Part shown: piece after piece, positions 1-10,433 of the stretch
Numbering within the stretch: the stretch's first letter is position 1
How the letters are laid out: every line of letters begins with the position of its first letter
NCBI GenBank assembly: GCA_036346405.1
Contig: CM070563.1
Coordinates: forward strand, 24,285,022-24,349,021
DNA: 64,000 bases
Direction: 5' to 3'
From: Phyllostachys edulis
Taxonomy: Eukaryota; Streptophyta; Magnoliopsida; Poales; Poaceae
Position numbers and translations under genes: made by a program
Notes under the pieces: model-generated
Seen by the model: only the letters and a program-made list of their open reading frames with translations
The model's database searches: none
Told to the model about the DNA's origin: nothing

Positions 1-1039
1 ATACAGGTGACATCAATTCAAGTGTCGTCCATAACCGTGGACACGGCTATTCGAATTGTTTTAAAACCCTGCAGGGGTGTACACCTTTACCCACACGACT
101 TAGTTAGCCCGTAAGCCTCCGGAATAATAGCACACTACCTTTGGTATGCCGGCCGGGTAGACTAAGATTTGGTATTTTTCAACAAGTTGATGCTATTGAG
201 TTGGACAACCCATGTGAGACTAATCCCGCTTAAACAACGACTGATAGCATCTGCTCAACCGGAGCCCACATGTTGTGTCGGGAATGCCGACCCAATCAAT
301 TAAATGCAAACTCGTGTTAGTCACACATATTAGACCGCAGTCGGGGCCCTGAAGGTACGTACATTCGATGGAACACATATACTCCCTCACCCTTCTAAGA
401 ACATCTGATATCGATATAAACTCCACATGGCATACGACACGGCCCGAAGACTTAAGCATCTATGCCATATGAAATCAATACACATGTCCTTACTCTCCTG
501 TTCCCAACTCAATAGCATTAACCTTCTACTTAACCAAACAGTGCCCGTACACTGCGTGTAGAAGTACGTAGGGGCTTGAATTGAGCTGTCAGAGTTCAGT
601 CCTTAATCAACCCAGACAAGACATCCACATTTCCCAATTCTCGTGCACCAAGGCACCATCACTAGCATCCACTTGTCCAGATTTGAAATCAGTTTATTAA
701 CAAGATTTATAATCATTTCAGATTTAAATAAACTGAACAAAGAATCAAAATAAATAAAATTCATTTGTTGTTCCTAGGTTTGACAAGATAAGCTTGCCAA
801 ACACTACCGTTCTATGGACTGCATGGCTAAGCAAAGTTCAAACCTAATTATTTTAATACAAACAATACCTTAAGCTGAGTGTATGATTAAATTCAAGGTA
901 AGCCACAAAGATTGGGTTGTAACTAACTAGGGACAGATCATAAATAATTTTTAGAAAATTACATGCAACAGTATCACTGTGTTTTGTAAATCTACAGTTC
1001 ACAAATTTGGGATCAACATGGTGTAGAGAGGAAGCTTGC

Positions 1040-1117
1040 CTTGGTAGCAATAAATAACCTCTTGCTCAGGTTCTTGCTGCTCAACAATAGACTCAACAAT
1101 CTCGTAAGAACCAAGAT
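1040..1117 (-). other. Putative LTR exon 2 (A1 copy)
   Basis: Homologue of the 78-nt block at 11779-11856. The acidic frame is still open here (EIVESIVEQQEPEQEV is visible), and the GC-type donor AAG|GCAAGC is intact. The upstream acceptor has changed from TTTTAG in A2 to TTTTGA here, so this copy is probably not spliced at the same place. Confidence 0.4.
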
Positions 1118-1970
1118 TCAAAAGAAAACAAAATCCAATGAACACAGGGAAAAACAGAGAACAGCATGCATAAAAAGAATGCATGGTCAATGGCTTAATG
1201 CATTATTAGCAACATGCTTAAGGTACATTAATTTAATTAAGAATAGTAAACTACAACTAACCTTTGCTAATACTATTTACTACAGTTTAGAGTTCAGATT
1301 GAGCTACAGCTCCAGATTTAAGAATTGAAACAGGACATAATACCAAAGGATGATTGGCTGATTAAAACATGTAGTAAATAATTAATTTTCTTTAGACTAA
1401 GAGTATTCAAAGCTGATACTGTGATTTAACTCATCATTTAATAGCATAAAGTGACAAAAGTAAAAGACTAAGCAGCTTGCTGTGCATGTTGTCGGCCTGA
1501 ACAACAACAAAAACAGCAAGACCCTTTTTACCAATTTCGGTTAGCTTGGAAAACTACACAATATAAAGACTTTAAAGTGGAGTTACAGCTATCTTGGGAG
1601 TAATTAATATCACAACTCATTATTGCTAATCCTTAATTGACCGGTTCATAGAAAGAAAGAAGGATTAGGTCTTTGTCGGTTTTAACCGACAATAACTAAC
1701 AGAGAGAGGGTTAGCAGCAATAAATGAATTGGTGACCTTAAGACTTTAAAGAAAGATTACTGGTGATACTAGGGTTTACTTAGGACCTATATAGGCTGAC
1801 ATGCTAGCAAGAGAAACCCTAATTCTTGAAAACGATATGAAAGACCGAAAAGTTATAAAAACAACTTTTCAGTCTAAAGAAGATTTGAGTAATCGAAAAC
1901 AAGTAGATAGCTGGGAGATCTATTGAAGTCTTTAGGATGCTCAAGGTGGCAAGAAACAAGATTTAACTTA

Positions 1971-1972
1971 CC
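1971..1972 (-). other. Putative 5' splice site of LTR intron 1 (A1)
   Basis: On the minus strand AAGCTG|GTAAGT is a near-consensus plant donor. It sits about 370 nt downstream of the TATA-like box. The A2 copy has the same site at 12710/12711. Splicing has not been shown. Confidence 0.4.
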
Positions 1973-2346
1973 AGCTTGAGAAGGAAGGAGATGAAGTCAA
2001 GTCCTGGCCGAGACAGCAAAGCTCCAAGATTATTTGCACTGGTCTGACCAAAACGATAGCAATGACTTTTAAAGCTCTAAAGATTACCCTACACGTTCTT
2101 GACAAGGAAGGGTGGAGCCTACTCACCGGAGCAAGACTTTACCGAGGTGGTGCTCCAACTGACCCAAGTCGATAGAGAGCACACCTAGGTCCAACCCTAC
2201 AACAGATGCCCAAAATCCATATTAATAGGAGAATTAGGCATGTTTATGGTTAAACAAAGGTAAGAGCAAGGAAGCTTCACTGAGAAGAAAGGAGGAACGT
2301 GAGGATAGCTCTCGGTCAACAATGGCAGAGCTCCCAAAAGCTAGGG

Positions 2347-2355
2347 TTTAAATAG
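2347..2355 (-). promoter_or_regulatory. TATA-like box of LTR A1
   Basis: Minus strand CTATTTAAA, at the position where the other LTRs in the window carry clear TATA boxes, downstream of the AACGG site array. Weaker than the D and S boxes. Confidence 0.45.
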
Positions 2356-2692
2356 AGGTGAACCTCCAGAGAAACCGAGAAGTGTCCAGAACTGATGAGG
2401 TGGCCAATTGATGCTAAATATCTCATAGAATATTCGCATCAATACTATGTAATGCCTCTACTCTGGCAGCCAAGACGGTGGTGGCGCACAGTCGAGAGGA
2501 AGAAGAGAGAGAGAGAGAGAGAGAGAGCTCACTGACGGGTGGGGTTATGTTGTCACCCGCTCCCAAACACGACAACACTGGTCACCGAAAGTTCAATAGA
2601 TTGGCAGCCGTTCGATTAGAAATGAACGATGGTGATAGGATGGACAAATAACCTCCAATCGGTAACTTTTAATATGGGTCGCACGATCCAGA

Positions 2693-3252
2693 TCTAACGG
2701 CCGCTCAAATCCGGTGATAAACGCATAAGAATTAAGGAGCACCGTAGGATTTAAATCCTACGGCCAAACGAGGTTCTGACTTTAAACGCACAAGGTTGGG
2801 GCGGTACCGTAGATATTAGATCTAACGGCTACAATGGAATCCCCACTTAAAGCACGCGCTTTGAAGCGGTACCGTTAGATGGGAATCTAACGGTCAACAC
2901 GTTTTAGCGCTTTCCCGATTCAAAAACTCAAAAGACTGGTGCGGTTAGATCTAAAATCGACGGCTAAGATGGATGCAAGACTCGGGCGGTCCGAACGTCA
3001 TAGCCCTTCTTAACGGTCCGATTTAAATCCGATGGCTCAGATCTCACGGTGCATTTAGACGGTCCGAACGGCACATTAGATTTGGGCGGTTCATTGAAGA
3101 TCCAACGGTGACCGATTTTGAAGAGGATTTTAATGATTGGAATAAAATGCGATGCCGTAGGATTAAGATCCAACGGTGGAGATCACATGGGGCGTTTGGA
3201 TGGTCCGAACGGCCCATTAGATCTGGCCCGTCCGTGGAGAATCCAACGGCTA
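2693..3252. promoter_or_regulatory. Array of MSA-like sites in LTR A1
   Basis: Three exact matches to YCYAACGGYYA on the plus strand: 2821-2831 (TCTAACGGCTA), 2886-2896 (TCTAACGGTCA) and 3242-3252 (TCCAACGGCTA). Near matches lie at 2693-2700, 3101-3111 and 3169-3179. This is the published MSA consensus bound by MYB3R proteins in G2/M-phase genes. The array lies upstream of the TATA-like box relative to the minus-strand element. A regulatory role is inferred. Confidence 0.5.
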
Positions 3253-3953
3253 AGATCTCGAGATGGATCGGAGTGGTTAGATGGGAATTGGACGGTGAGG
3301 ATCGAGGCGCGCGAACGCGTACAAATGCACAGCTTCCCCAATCCTTTCCCGTATGCGATGAAATCAATGGTTCTCACGAACCCGAGCCAGGGCACACACG
3401 AGGACGTGACGGTGCGGCCCGGTTGCACAGTTGGGACTTAACCTCGGTGGGTGCGAGTCGCTACAGTGCTGGGGACAAGAGTTTGGCTGAGCGAGTTGAC
3501 TAGGCCAATTTCAAACCTTCAAAAGTTTGACCGAGACTTAATAAATAGTAAATAAATTCATAAAAATGTGAAATTTGGCCAAAATGCTACTGGGGTAATA
3601 TATGTCCCATATAAATTTTGAAAACCACTGTTTTACCCTTTAAAATACACCAATAATTTACTTCACCGAATAGGTTTTGTTTAAGGACAAATGTTTTTCT
3701 CAGGATCAATAATTTCTAAAAATTCAACAAAATTATTTTTGGCCAAAATAATTCATCTGGCTTTTAAGTAAAATACTTCCCGGTCTCAATACCAACATGG
3801 AGTGGTATTTTTCTTTTAAAGCTTCGATCAAATATGAATTTTTTTGCTAGAAATTGGGGAAATTAGATTGTAACATGTTGCCCATTTTGCCAAATGAACA
3901 GTGATGCTATGAACAGCATCTTATTACTGTTTTTTAGGGCTGAGGCTGTTACA

Positions 3954-3970
3954 AACCTATCCCCCTTAGG
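3954..3970 (-). other. Polypurine tract of element A
   Basis: Minus strand reads CCTAAGGGGGATAGGTT immediately before the TGTAACA start of the 3' LTR. This is the plus-strand DNA primer of reverse transcription, and it fixes the inner LTR boundary at 3953. Confidence 0.85.
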
Positions 3971-4189
3971 AAAATCTCGTCCTGAGATTTCAGTAATTCA
4001 GAAGTGGGACAAAGATGGATTTGAAATGATTTCTTTTAAAGAGACAACATCTGTTGCCTTTATTTCTTTCAAAGACAGAAAAGAAAGATTTTACATAACA
4101 ACATAGTGTTGCCATTACATCCTTCCTTTTTACATTGCTTTGTTTAACCTTGCCTTTCTTGATTTAAAGGCAATTTTTAAACAACAAAA

Positions 4190-5250
4190 AGGTGGGGGTG
4201 CTCGATCCTCATAAGATCTTCGCGTTCCCATGTGGCTTCATCCTCCGAGTGATTAGTCCACTAAATTTTCAAGAACTTGACAGTGTGATTTCTTGTCTTG
4301 CGTTCCATTTCATCGAGGATACGCACTGGTTGTTCTTGATAAGAAAGATCCGGTTGAAGATCAAGACTTTCATAAGCAGTAGCCTCGGTAGGAACACGAA
4401 GGCATTTCTTTAATCGAGAAACATGAAAGGTATCATGAATCGCCGAGAGAGTGTCGGAAGTTCCAATTGATATGCCACCCTGCTTTTGCAATAATTCGAA
4501 AGGTCCGATATAACGAGGTGCTACCTTCCCTTTCACTTGAAAGCGATGAGTGCCCTTCATCGGTGATACTTTAAGATAGACATAATCATCTACCTCAAAG
4601 CTTAGTTCACGACGTCGATGATCGGCATAGCTCTTCTGACGAGACTGGGCAGTTTTCAAGCGGTCTCGAATCAGATGAACTTGCTCTTCAGCTTCCATAA
4701 CCAAGTCTGGACCAAAGAATGGTCTTTCACCAGACTCCGACCAATTCAATGAAGTCATACAAGCTCTTCCATACAAAGCTTCAAAAGGTGACATTCGAAT
4801 ACTTGCTTGGTAGCTGTTGTTGTAGGAAAACTCCACATACGGCAAAGATTTTTCCCAATTCTTGCCATATGATAGCACATAGGCTCTAAGAAGATCCTCC
4901 ATCACTTGATTCACCCTTTCAGTTTGACCACTGGTTTGAGGATGATAAGTAGTGCTGAAGGAGAGTTCAGTTCCCATTGCTTGATGAAGGCAATTCCAAA
5001 AATGAGAAGTGAATTGAGATCCACGGTCTGAAACAATGACTTTCGGAACACCGTGGAGACAAACAATCTTGGCAATATATAACTCTGCCAATTGCCTGCC
5101 ATTGAAAGTGGTTCTGACAGGGATAAAATGAGCCACTTTTGTTAGACGATCAATTATCACCCAGATGGCATCAAATCCATTCTGAGTCTTTGGAAGTCCG
5201 GTAACAAAATCCATACCGACTTCTTCCCATTTCTATTGTGGAATAGGCAA
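4190..5250 (-). pseudogene. Integrase core and chromodomain of element A
   Basis: The open part is 4261-5214 (317 aa). It shows the D-D-E integrase core: D in VIIDRLTK, D in VSDRGSQF, E in GQTERVNQ. This is followed by the GPY/F-type region and PVRILDEMERKTRN, the start of a chromodomain. The frame is cut by TAG at 4258-4260, where related copies read CAG. Beyond the stop the same frame reads WTNHSEDEATWERED, the end of the chromodomain. The integrase would insert the cDNA and the chromodomain would steer it to chromatin. The HHCC zinc-binding part upstream is degraded. Confidence 0.85.
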
Positions 5251-5338
5251 AGGTCAAGGGTACCAAAGAGTTTTAAGTGCTCGGCTTTAACCCTTTGGCA
5301 AATATCGATTCAAAGAACATATCGAGCAATTTGCCTTT

Positions 5339-6130
5339 TCATCCGCTCCACCGTATCGTCTTCTTCAAACTCGTACATCTTAGTGCTTCCAGATGCAAGG
5401 AAAACTTGGAATTATGAGCCTCCTTAAGGATTAGCTTTCTCAACTGAGAATCTGAGGGTACTACCAAACGATTGCGATATCGAATGGTACCATGGGCATC
5501 TTTAGAAAACTCGTTGGCTTTACCCGCCTTCAAATTTTCCTTGATTTCAGCTACCTCAGCATCAGTTTTTTGGGCTTCCAGAATCTGATCTTCGAGTGTT
5601 GACTTCACTTCCAAGGCAGCGAGAAATCCGTCTTCTACCATTTCGAGACTTAAGCGCTGAAAATCAGCACATAAGCTCTTAGCTAGAGGCACGGTCGATA
5701 AGCAATTGCATTGTGTCTTTCTGCTTAATGCATCGGCCACAACATTGGCCTTGCCAGGATGGTAATGAATACCCATATCGTAGTCCTTGATCAATTCAAG
5801 CAATTTTCTTTGTCTCATATTCAGATCAACTTGAGTGAATATATATTTTAGGCTCTTATGATCAGTATAGATTTCACAGCGATTACCAAGAAGGTAATGT
5901 CGCCAAATCTTTAATGCATGGACTATGGCTGCCAATTCCAAATCATGAGTAGGATAATTCGCCTCATGAGGTCGCAACTGCCTGGATGCATATGCCACAA
6001 CTCAGCCCTCTTGCATAAGCACATAGCCAAGTCCATGGCGAGATGCATCACAATAGATATCAAAATTCTTATGAATATCTCGAAGAGTGAGAACAGAGCT
6101 TGGTCAGAGCTTTCAAGAGTCAAAATCGCC
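5339..6130 (-). pseudogene. RNase H and tether region of element A
   Basis: The minus-strand frame at 5339-5998 reads YASRQLRPHEANYPTHDLEL, then TDHKSLKYIFTQ and HPGKANVVADALSRK, which are hallmarks of the Ty3/gypsy RNase H and its junction to integrase. Just upstream (about 6000) a stop separates it from the GYVLMQEG segment. RNase H removes the RNA strand during reverse transcription. The end toward integrase runs out of frame near 5340. Confidence 0.8.
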
Positions 6131-6131
6131 T

Positions 6132-7050
6132 TCACACTCGGGCTGACCAAAAGAATTTGTTCTCCTTCTTTAGAAGCTGAGTCAAGGGTCTAGAAATTTT
6201 GGAGAAGTTTTCAATGAATCTACGGTAATATCCCGCAAGTCCAAGGAAACTTCGAACTTCAAGAACATTCTGGGGCTGCTTCCAGTCTAGTATATCTTGT
6301 ACCTTGCTGGGATCAACAGTAATACCTCCTTCGGATAATACATGTCCCAAGAATGCAACTTGCTTGAGCCAGAAAGCACACTTACTGAATTTAGCATACA
6401 GCTGATGCTTGCGAAGTGTATCCAGCTCAAGTCTCAGATGCTGTTCATGTTTTTCGACAGACTTAGAGTAGATAAGAATGTCGTTAATGAATACAATGAC
6501 AGACTTATCCAAGAAATCCATGAATACAGAATTCATAAGATTCATGAAATAAGCAGGAGCATTTGTTAGACCAAAGGATATAATAAAGATACTCGCATAA
6601 TCCGTGAACGAGTAGAAAATGCTATTTTAGGAATGTCCTCACTCTAACCTTGATCGATGATAGCCCGATCAAAATCAATCTTAGAAAAGACCTGCCCCTA
6701 CCAACCGGGTCAAACAGATCATCAATTCGGGCAAAGGATACTTATTTTTGACAAGGACTTCATTTAATCTGGACGGTAGTCCACACACATCCGTAAAGTC
6801 TGGTCTTTCTTTTTGACAAAGATGGCCGGGCATCCCCTAGGTGAGGAACTCGGTCGAATGAACCCTTTATCAAGTAATTCTCCAAGCTGTTTCTTTAATT
6901 CAACCAGCTCATTAGGAGGCATGTGATAAGGTCTTCTAGATATGGGAGCCGTGCCGGGAATTAGTTCAATCACGAACTCCACTTCCCGATCTGGTGGCAT
7001 ACCAGGAAGGTCTTCAGGAAAGACGTCCGGATATTCACATACTACCGGTA
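6132..7050 (-). pseudogene. Reverse transcriptase of element A, catalytic Asp replaced
   Basis: The RT is in pieces. The N-terminal part ends at KKKDQTLRMCVDYRPD (about 6764). The palm is degraded between 6546 and 6763. The C-terminal part (6132-6545) shows FINDILIYS, then FLGLAGYYRRFIENFSK. The canonical motif in E and D of this window is FIDDIL, so the first catalytic Asp is Asn here and the copy would be inactive even without its frameshifts. The codon pair reads ATT-AAC where D has ATC-GAT, consistent with a CG-to-TA change. Confidence 0.85.
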
Positions 7051-7600
7051 CTGACTCCAAGGTAGAGGCGGCATCAATTTTCAATGCACCAAGATGGGAA
7101 TGAACTGTACTGGACTGAAAAATGACTGAAATGCCGTTTTTATTAGTTATAGATATAGTTCGTTGGGCACAATTAATTTGCCCGAGATTTTTGGACAACC
7201 AATCCATTCCCAAAATAACATCTATCCCTTTAGAGTTTATCACAATCATATCTGCCCAAAAATCTACCCCTTCAATATTGATATTGACATTATGGTAGAT
7301 TTGATCAGTCATGAAGACTGACCCAGGTGAGTGAATAATATGTGGTGGATGAAGTGGATGCATAACTAGCTAATGTTGAGTAGCAAACTGCCTACTAACA
7401 AAAGAATGGGATGCTCTAGAGTCAAATAAAACAGTAGCTGAACTGAAATTAACTAGGAGCATACCAAGAATAACTTCAGGTGCCTCGGCCGCTTCTTCAG
7501 CAGTTATTTGATTTATATGGTCATGACCGAATCGATTAGGCTTGACAATCGTCTTTGGAGATGGTGCAGACGACAAATGGGGAAGGTTGAACAGGTGGCA
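7051..7600 (-). pseudogene. Aspartic protease of element A, active site changed
   Basis: Two frames carry the retropepsin. 7370-7660 contains ITAEEAAEAPEVILGMLLVN and LFDSRASHSFVS; 6764-7363 continues with VDFWADMIVINSKGIDVILGMDWL. The catalytic triad should be D-S-G, as in element D (LFDSGASHSF). Here it is D-S-R, encoded TCT-AGA against TCC-GGA in D, again a CG-to-TA pair. A stop near 7370 separates the two frames. The protease would mature the Gag-Pol polyprotein. Confidence 0.8.
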
Positions 7601-7609
7601 ACCCACGTG

Positions 7610-8650
7610 CCTTAGCAAAACATTGGTTTGCAAAATGCCCCGTGTCCACAATGGTAGCAAATCACACCAGGCCTAACATTGATAGCGAGGGTGGCTCTGC
7701 TTCAATAGGTCGATCGCCAAAGGTGGCGGTGATTTAAACGCAAACACCGGCGCCCTAGGTGGAGTTAATGGCGCTTAAAGATCGAGGTCGCCATAGACAC
7801 GGTCTGATTGAACGGCCACTAGCTGTAAATTGGGTGGCCTTCTGCCGCTTCCGCGACTCCTCCAAAGCCTTGCTCTTAGTTTCAGCAATTATGGCCTTGT
7901 CCACAAGATGTTGAAAATTTCTGAAATCTTGTACTGCCAAAGCCAACTGCAGCTCTTCAGACAAACCATTCATGAAACGGTTTCGACGACGAGTGTCAAT
8001 AAACATCATCGTATGCATCGAGCAAGAAAATTGAATTCATGAAGATACTCGGTCACTGATTTTCGCCCTTGCTTGAGAGCGAGAAATTCCTGCTGCTTGA
8101 GCATCATCACTCCCTTAGGAATATGGGCCTCGCGAAAGGCCTCCATGAACTCAAGCCAAGTAGGGGTATGTCCTGTGGGCTGGATAGCCAGATAATTATC
8201 CCACCAATTGCTAGCCGTCCGCCACCGGTGGTAACTAGCAACAGGACTTTCTCCTTTCGCAACATTGGGCAATTGATGACTTCTTTTCAATCTCCCGGCC
8301 AATCCTCCGCTTCCATCGGGTCTTGGGAGTCGAGAACAACTGGCGGCGGTTAGTCCATTGAAAATCGCAAGACTTCCCGCCCATCTTGAACTCCCCGCCC
8401 TACCGTGGTGGGGTGGTAGAAGAGGTATTATGCGCAATTTGTTCGATAAGATGCTGCTCGTCCATTCGGTTGCGCCGATTTGCATGAGCACATCCGCCAT
8501 AGTGGGTGGTGGAGGAAGCTCCTCTTCCTGACGACCACCTTGCGGACCATGAGAACTAGAAGGGTCAGCCTGCTCCCCCTGAGTATAGGGAACAGGGATT
8601 GAAAACCTCTCCTCTTGTTGTGCTCGTGCACGAGTAGTAGGTCCTGTCAT
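7610..8650 (-). pseudogene. Gag of element A
   Basis: The frame begins at 8650 with MTGPTTRARAQQEERFS and keeps capsid-like sequence such as WLEFMEAFREAHIPKGVMM and SVTEYLHEFNFLARCIR. It then shifts near 8010 into RNRFMNGLSEELQLALAV (7755-8018). A damaged CCHC knuckle follows at about 7640-7680 (CYHCGHGAFC). Gag forms the particle that packages the RNA. The order and the proline-rich N-terminus match Gag of D. Confidence 0.8.
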
Positions 8651-8982
8651 CCTGTTGCCATATAATGGTTAACAACATTACAAGGATATACTCGAGCGAA
8701 CACATACAAGATTCTGAGATAGAAAAGAAAGAAGTACTAAACTTAATCATGCATCATGTCATGACATGCAGCCGAATTAACACCAAAATCATAAACCGCA
8801 CAAGTACAGCAAAAAGGTTCAGCCTTCACTTTTATTATATGTCGCCGACCACAACACCAAGTCCAAAATTCAAAAGCTCAAGACACAAGATTTTTACAAA
8901 ATATAGGCTATTCTATTACACAATACTTAATGGACAGCTACTAGCCTATTACACATCTAATGCCAAACACATCATCCAGCTT
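8651..8982. other. Spacer between leader ORF and gag of element A
   Basis: AT-rich non-coding stretch. I see no conserved motif beyond low-complexity A/T runs. Confidence 0.5.
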
Positions 8983-9661
8983 CTAAGTATAGTCATTACG
9001 GTTAAAATTCACCGGAAACTCATTTAACATATGAGCCTCAGGTGAACCCGTATCTATGGGATCCCTAGGGCTAATGAGACGTGTAGGAGAACCCAACAGC
9101 AAATGATGTCCCCCAGAAGGTGTAGGTCGCTGGGTGCGAGGAAAACCGGCGGACATCTGGGCTTGGCGACACTGCCCAAGGATAGGAACAAGCCCAGGCA
9201 CCTCTGGAAGTCGGAATCCCGGTGGTGCAGTAACAACTGGAGGGATCTCATTGTTACCATAAAGCACGTTACGGGGAATGCGGTTCGTGGCAACACCAAG
9301 CCTCAAATACTCCTGTGCCTCGTGCAGACGACGGCAGGTTTCCCATAGCTCATACACGAGACAGTGATGGACTTGGTCCATAATACGGACCAACCTCGCT
9401 AACTCGCAGACGATGGGTCCTCTCCAAACCGAATCTCATCGACGACTCACATCCGCCTAGGGCCTTGTTTTGGGAAGTGAACGTGGGGTGGTCGAGACAG
9501 CTCCACAAATCATGACGAAGGAGGCTCATCATCCCACGCGCAGACTTCCAATGTACCATAGATTCAGAGGTGGCATGTATGGATACAAGATGGAACACTA
9601 CCCACCACCTGTCTGGCGATCACATTAATGATAGCTTGGTATTCTTCCATACCAGGCCCTC
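8983..9661 (-). pseudogene. Leader ORF upstream of gag (orf0-like) of element A
   Basis: A minus-strand frame starts near 9651 with MEEYQAIINVIARQVVG, shifts, and continues as HATSESMVHWKSARGM (9350-9598) and ELWETCRRLHEAQEYLRLGV (8983-9393). An extra ORF between the primer binding site and gag was, as I recall, described in rice RIRE3/RIRE8 elements (orf0). I cannot name a function. Whether it is homologous to the leader ORF of B and D is not clear by eye. Confidence 0.5.
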
Positions 9662-9682
9662 AGTCTCGACAATAGCATGAAT

Positions 9683-9955
9683 TACCCATTCATACCACCC
9701 ACATCAAGTTTTAATTAAAGGTTGTAGTCTAATTCTTGCGGGAAATAACCAAGCTTGTCCATAACCTAGGACGAGGCTATTCGAATAGATTTAACCTTGT
9801 AGGGGTGTACCAATGTACCCACACGTGAGACCACCTTTTCGCCAAGCTATTTAGCACACTTCCTTTGGTATGCCGGCACGGTTAGTCTTACATGACACTT
9901 TCCAATAGAATGCATTAACTACGAGTCGCCCATATGGATAGACACCCATACGCTG
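9683..9955 (-). repeat. Fragment of LTR C-minus (left of A2)
   Basis: Reverse complement of about 30270-30563 in LTR C-plus. It includes the palindromic block at 9756-9788 and the CACTTCCTTTGGTATGCCGG segment. The match stops at about 9683, well short of the LTR end seen in C-plus, so the C LTR is cut there. Its right side continues at 14805, beyond A2. Confidence 0.7.
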
Positions 9956-10331
9956 TGTAAGACCTCAAATATTGAATGTGTCAATTAAAATTATACCGTA
10001 GCATAATTTTAATTAAGGAACAAGGCAATTCCTCATTAAAAATCATACTAGAAGCATAATAATAATAAGTAACAATTCCAATACTCAGTTCTTGATATAT
10101 GTCATGCAATAGTTCCGTGATTAGTGACTATTAGCATACATCCTTAAACAACATTGCATCATACACATACAAGGCATACATTCTCATAATTATACAGACA
10201 AGTTACATTTTGGTTCACTATAAAGAATGATGACTTTGGTCATCACAAAAATTCAACAAATAAAGCAAAATAAACAACAAAACCACCAATGACCCCATCC
10301 TGCAGCTATTGCGTGGAGACTAGAACTAGCT

Positions 10332-10390
10332 TCACTCGTTAGGCCACCCGACGGCGCTAACGGGCATCTCATACAGGTAACCATCCTCAC
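10332..10390 (-). other. Putative LTR exon 3 (A2 copy)
   Basis: Follows the acceptor TTGTTGCAG (AG at 10391-10392). Two bases complete a glycine codon split across the intron, then EDGYLYEMPVSAVGWPNE and TGA at 10332-10334. The 59-nt open stretch continues the frame of exon 2 at 11779-11856. A hairpin lies 24 nt before the acceptor. RNA evidence is lacking. Confidence 0.5.
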
Positions 10391-10414
10391 CTGCAACAAG
10401 AGGTCATAAACCCC

Positions 10415-10433
10415 TGAGTACGGAAGGTACTCA
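10415..10433 (-). promoter_or_regulatory. Hairpin before the 3' splice site (A2)
   Basis: TGAGTACGGAAGGTACTCA: perfect 7-bp stem TGAGTAC/GTACTCA with a 5-nt loop. Same position relative to the acceptor as hairpins in S, C-plus, D, E and B, with different stem bases. Confidence 0.6.

Larger units (their letters stand above)
1..3953 (-). repeat. LTR A1, 3' LTR of element A (runs off the left edge)
   Basis: Aligns almost end to end with 10743-14804, roughly 97-98% by eye. On the minus strand it starts TGTAACAGCC at 3953, directly after a polypurine tract, as a 3' LTR should. About 790 bp of its 3' end should lie left of the window, judging from A2. It carries a TATA-like box near 2347-2355, a (GA)n tract at 2505-2527, an array of AACGG sites at 2693-3252, and the exon/intron-like block described separately. 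Confidence 0.9.
1..9682 (-). mobile_element. Ty3/gypsy chromovirus-like element A (5' end missing)
   Basis: Minus-strand LTR retrotransposon. Reading leftward it holds a leader ORF, gag, protease, RT, RNase H, integrase, a chromodomain, a polypurine tract and a 3' LTR. This order (integrase after RNase H) is that of Ty3/gypsy, and the chromodomain plus an LTR over 3.9 kb suggests the Tekay/Del lineage. No primer binding site is seen. At about 9683 the leader abuts a fragment of a different LTR family, so the element's own 5' LTR is either lost or is A2 (9956-14804) in a rearranged setting. All frames are broken by stops or frameshifts. Confidence 0.85.

Noticed and set aside
220..459. 79-aa minus-strand frame, also at 10960-11199
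   Set aside because: Conserved only because both lie in family-A LTRs, inside putative intron 2. No further support.
9683..9955. C-like segment as part of element A's own LTR
   Set aside because: It continues in register at 14805 on the other side of A2, which fits an interrupted C LTR better. It is kept as an alternative in the findings.
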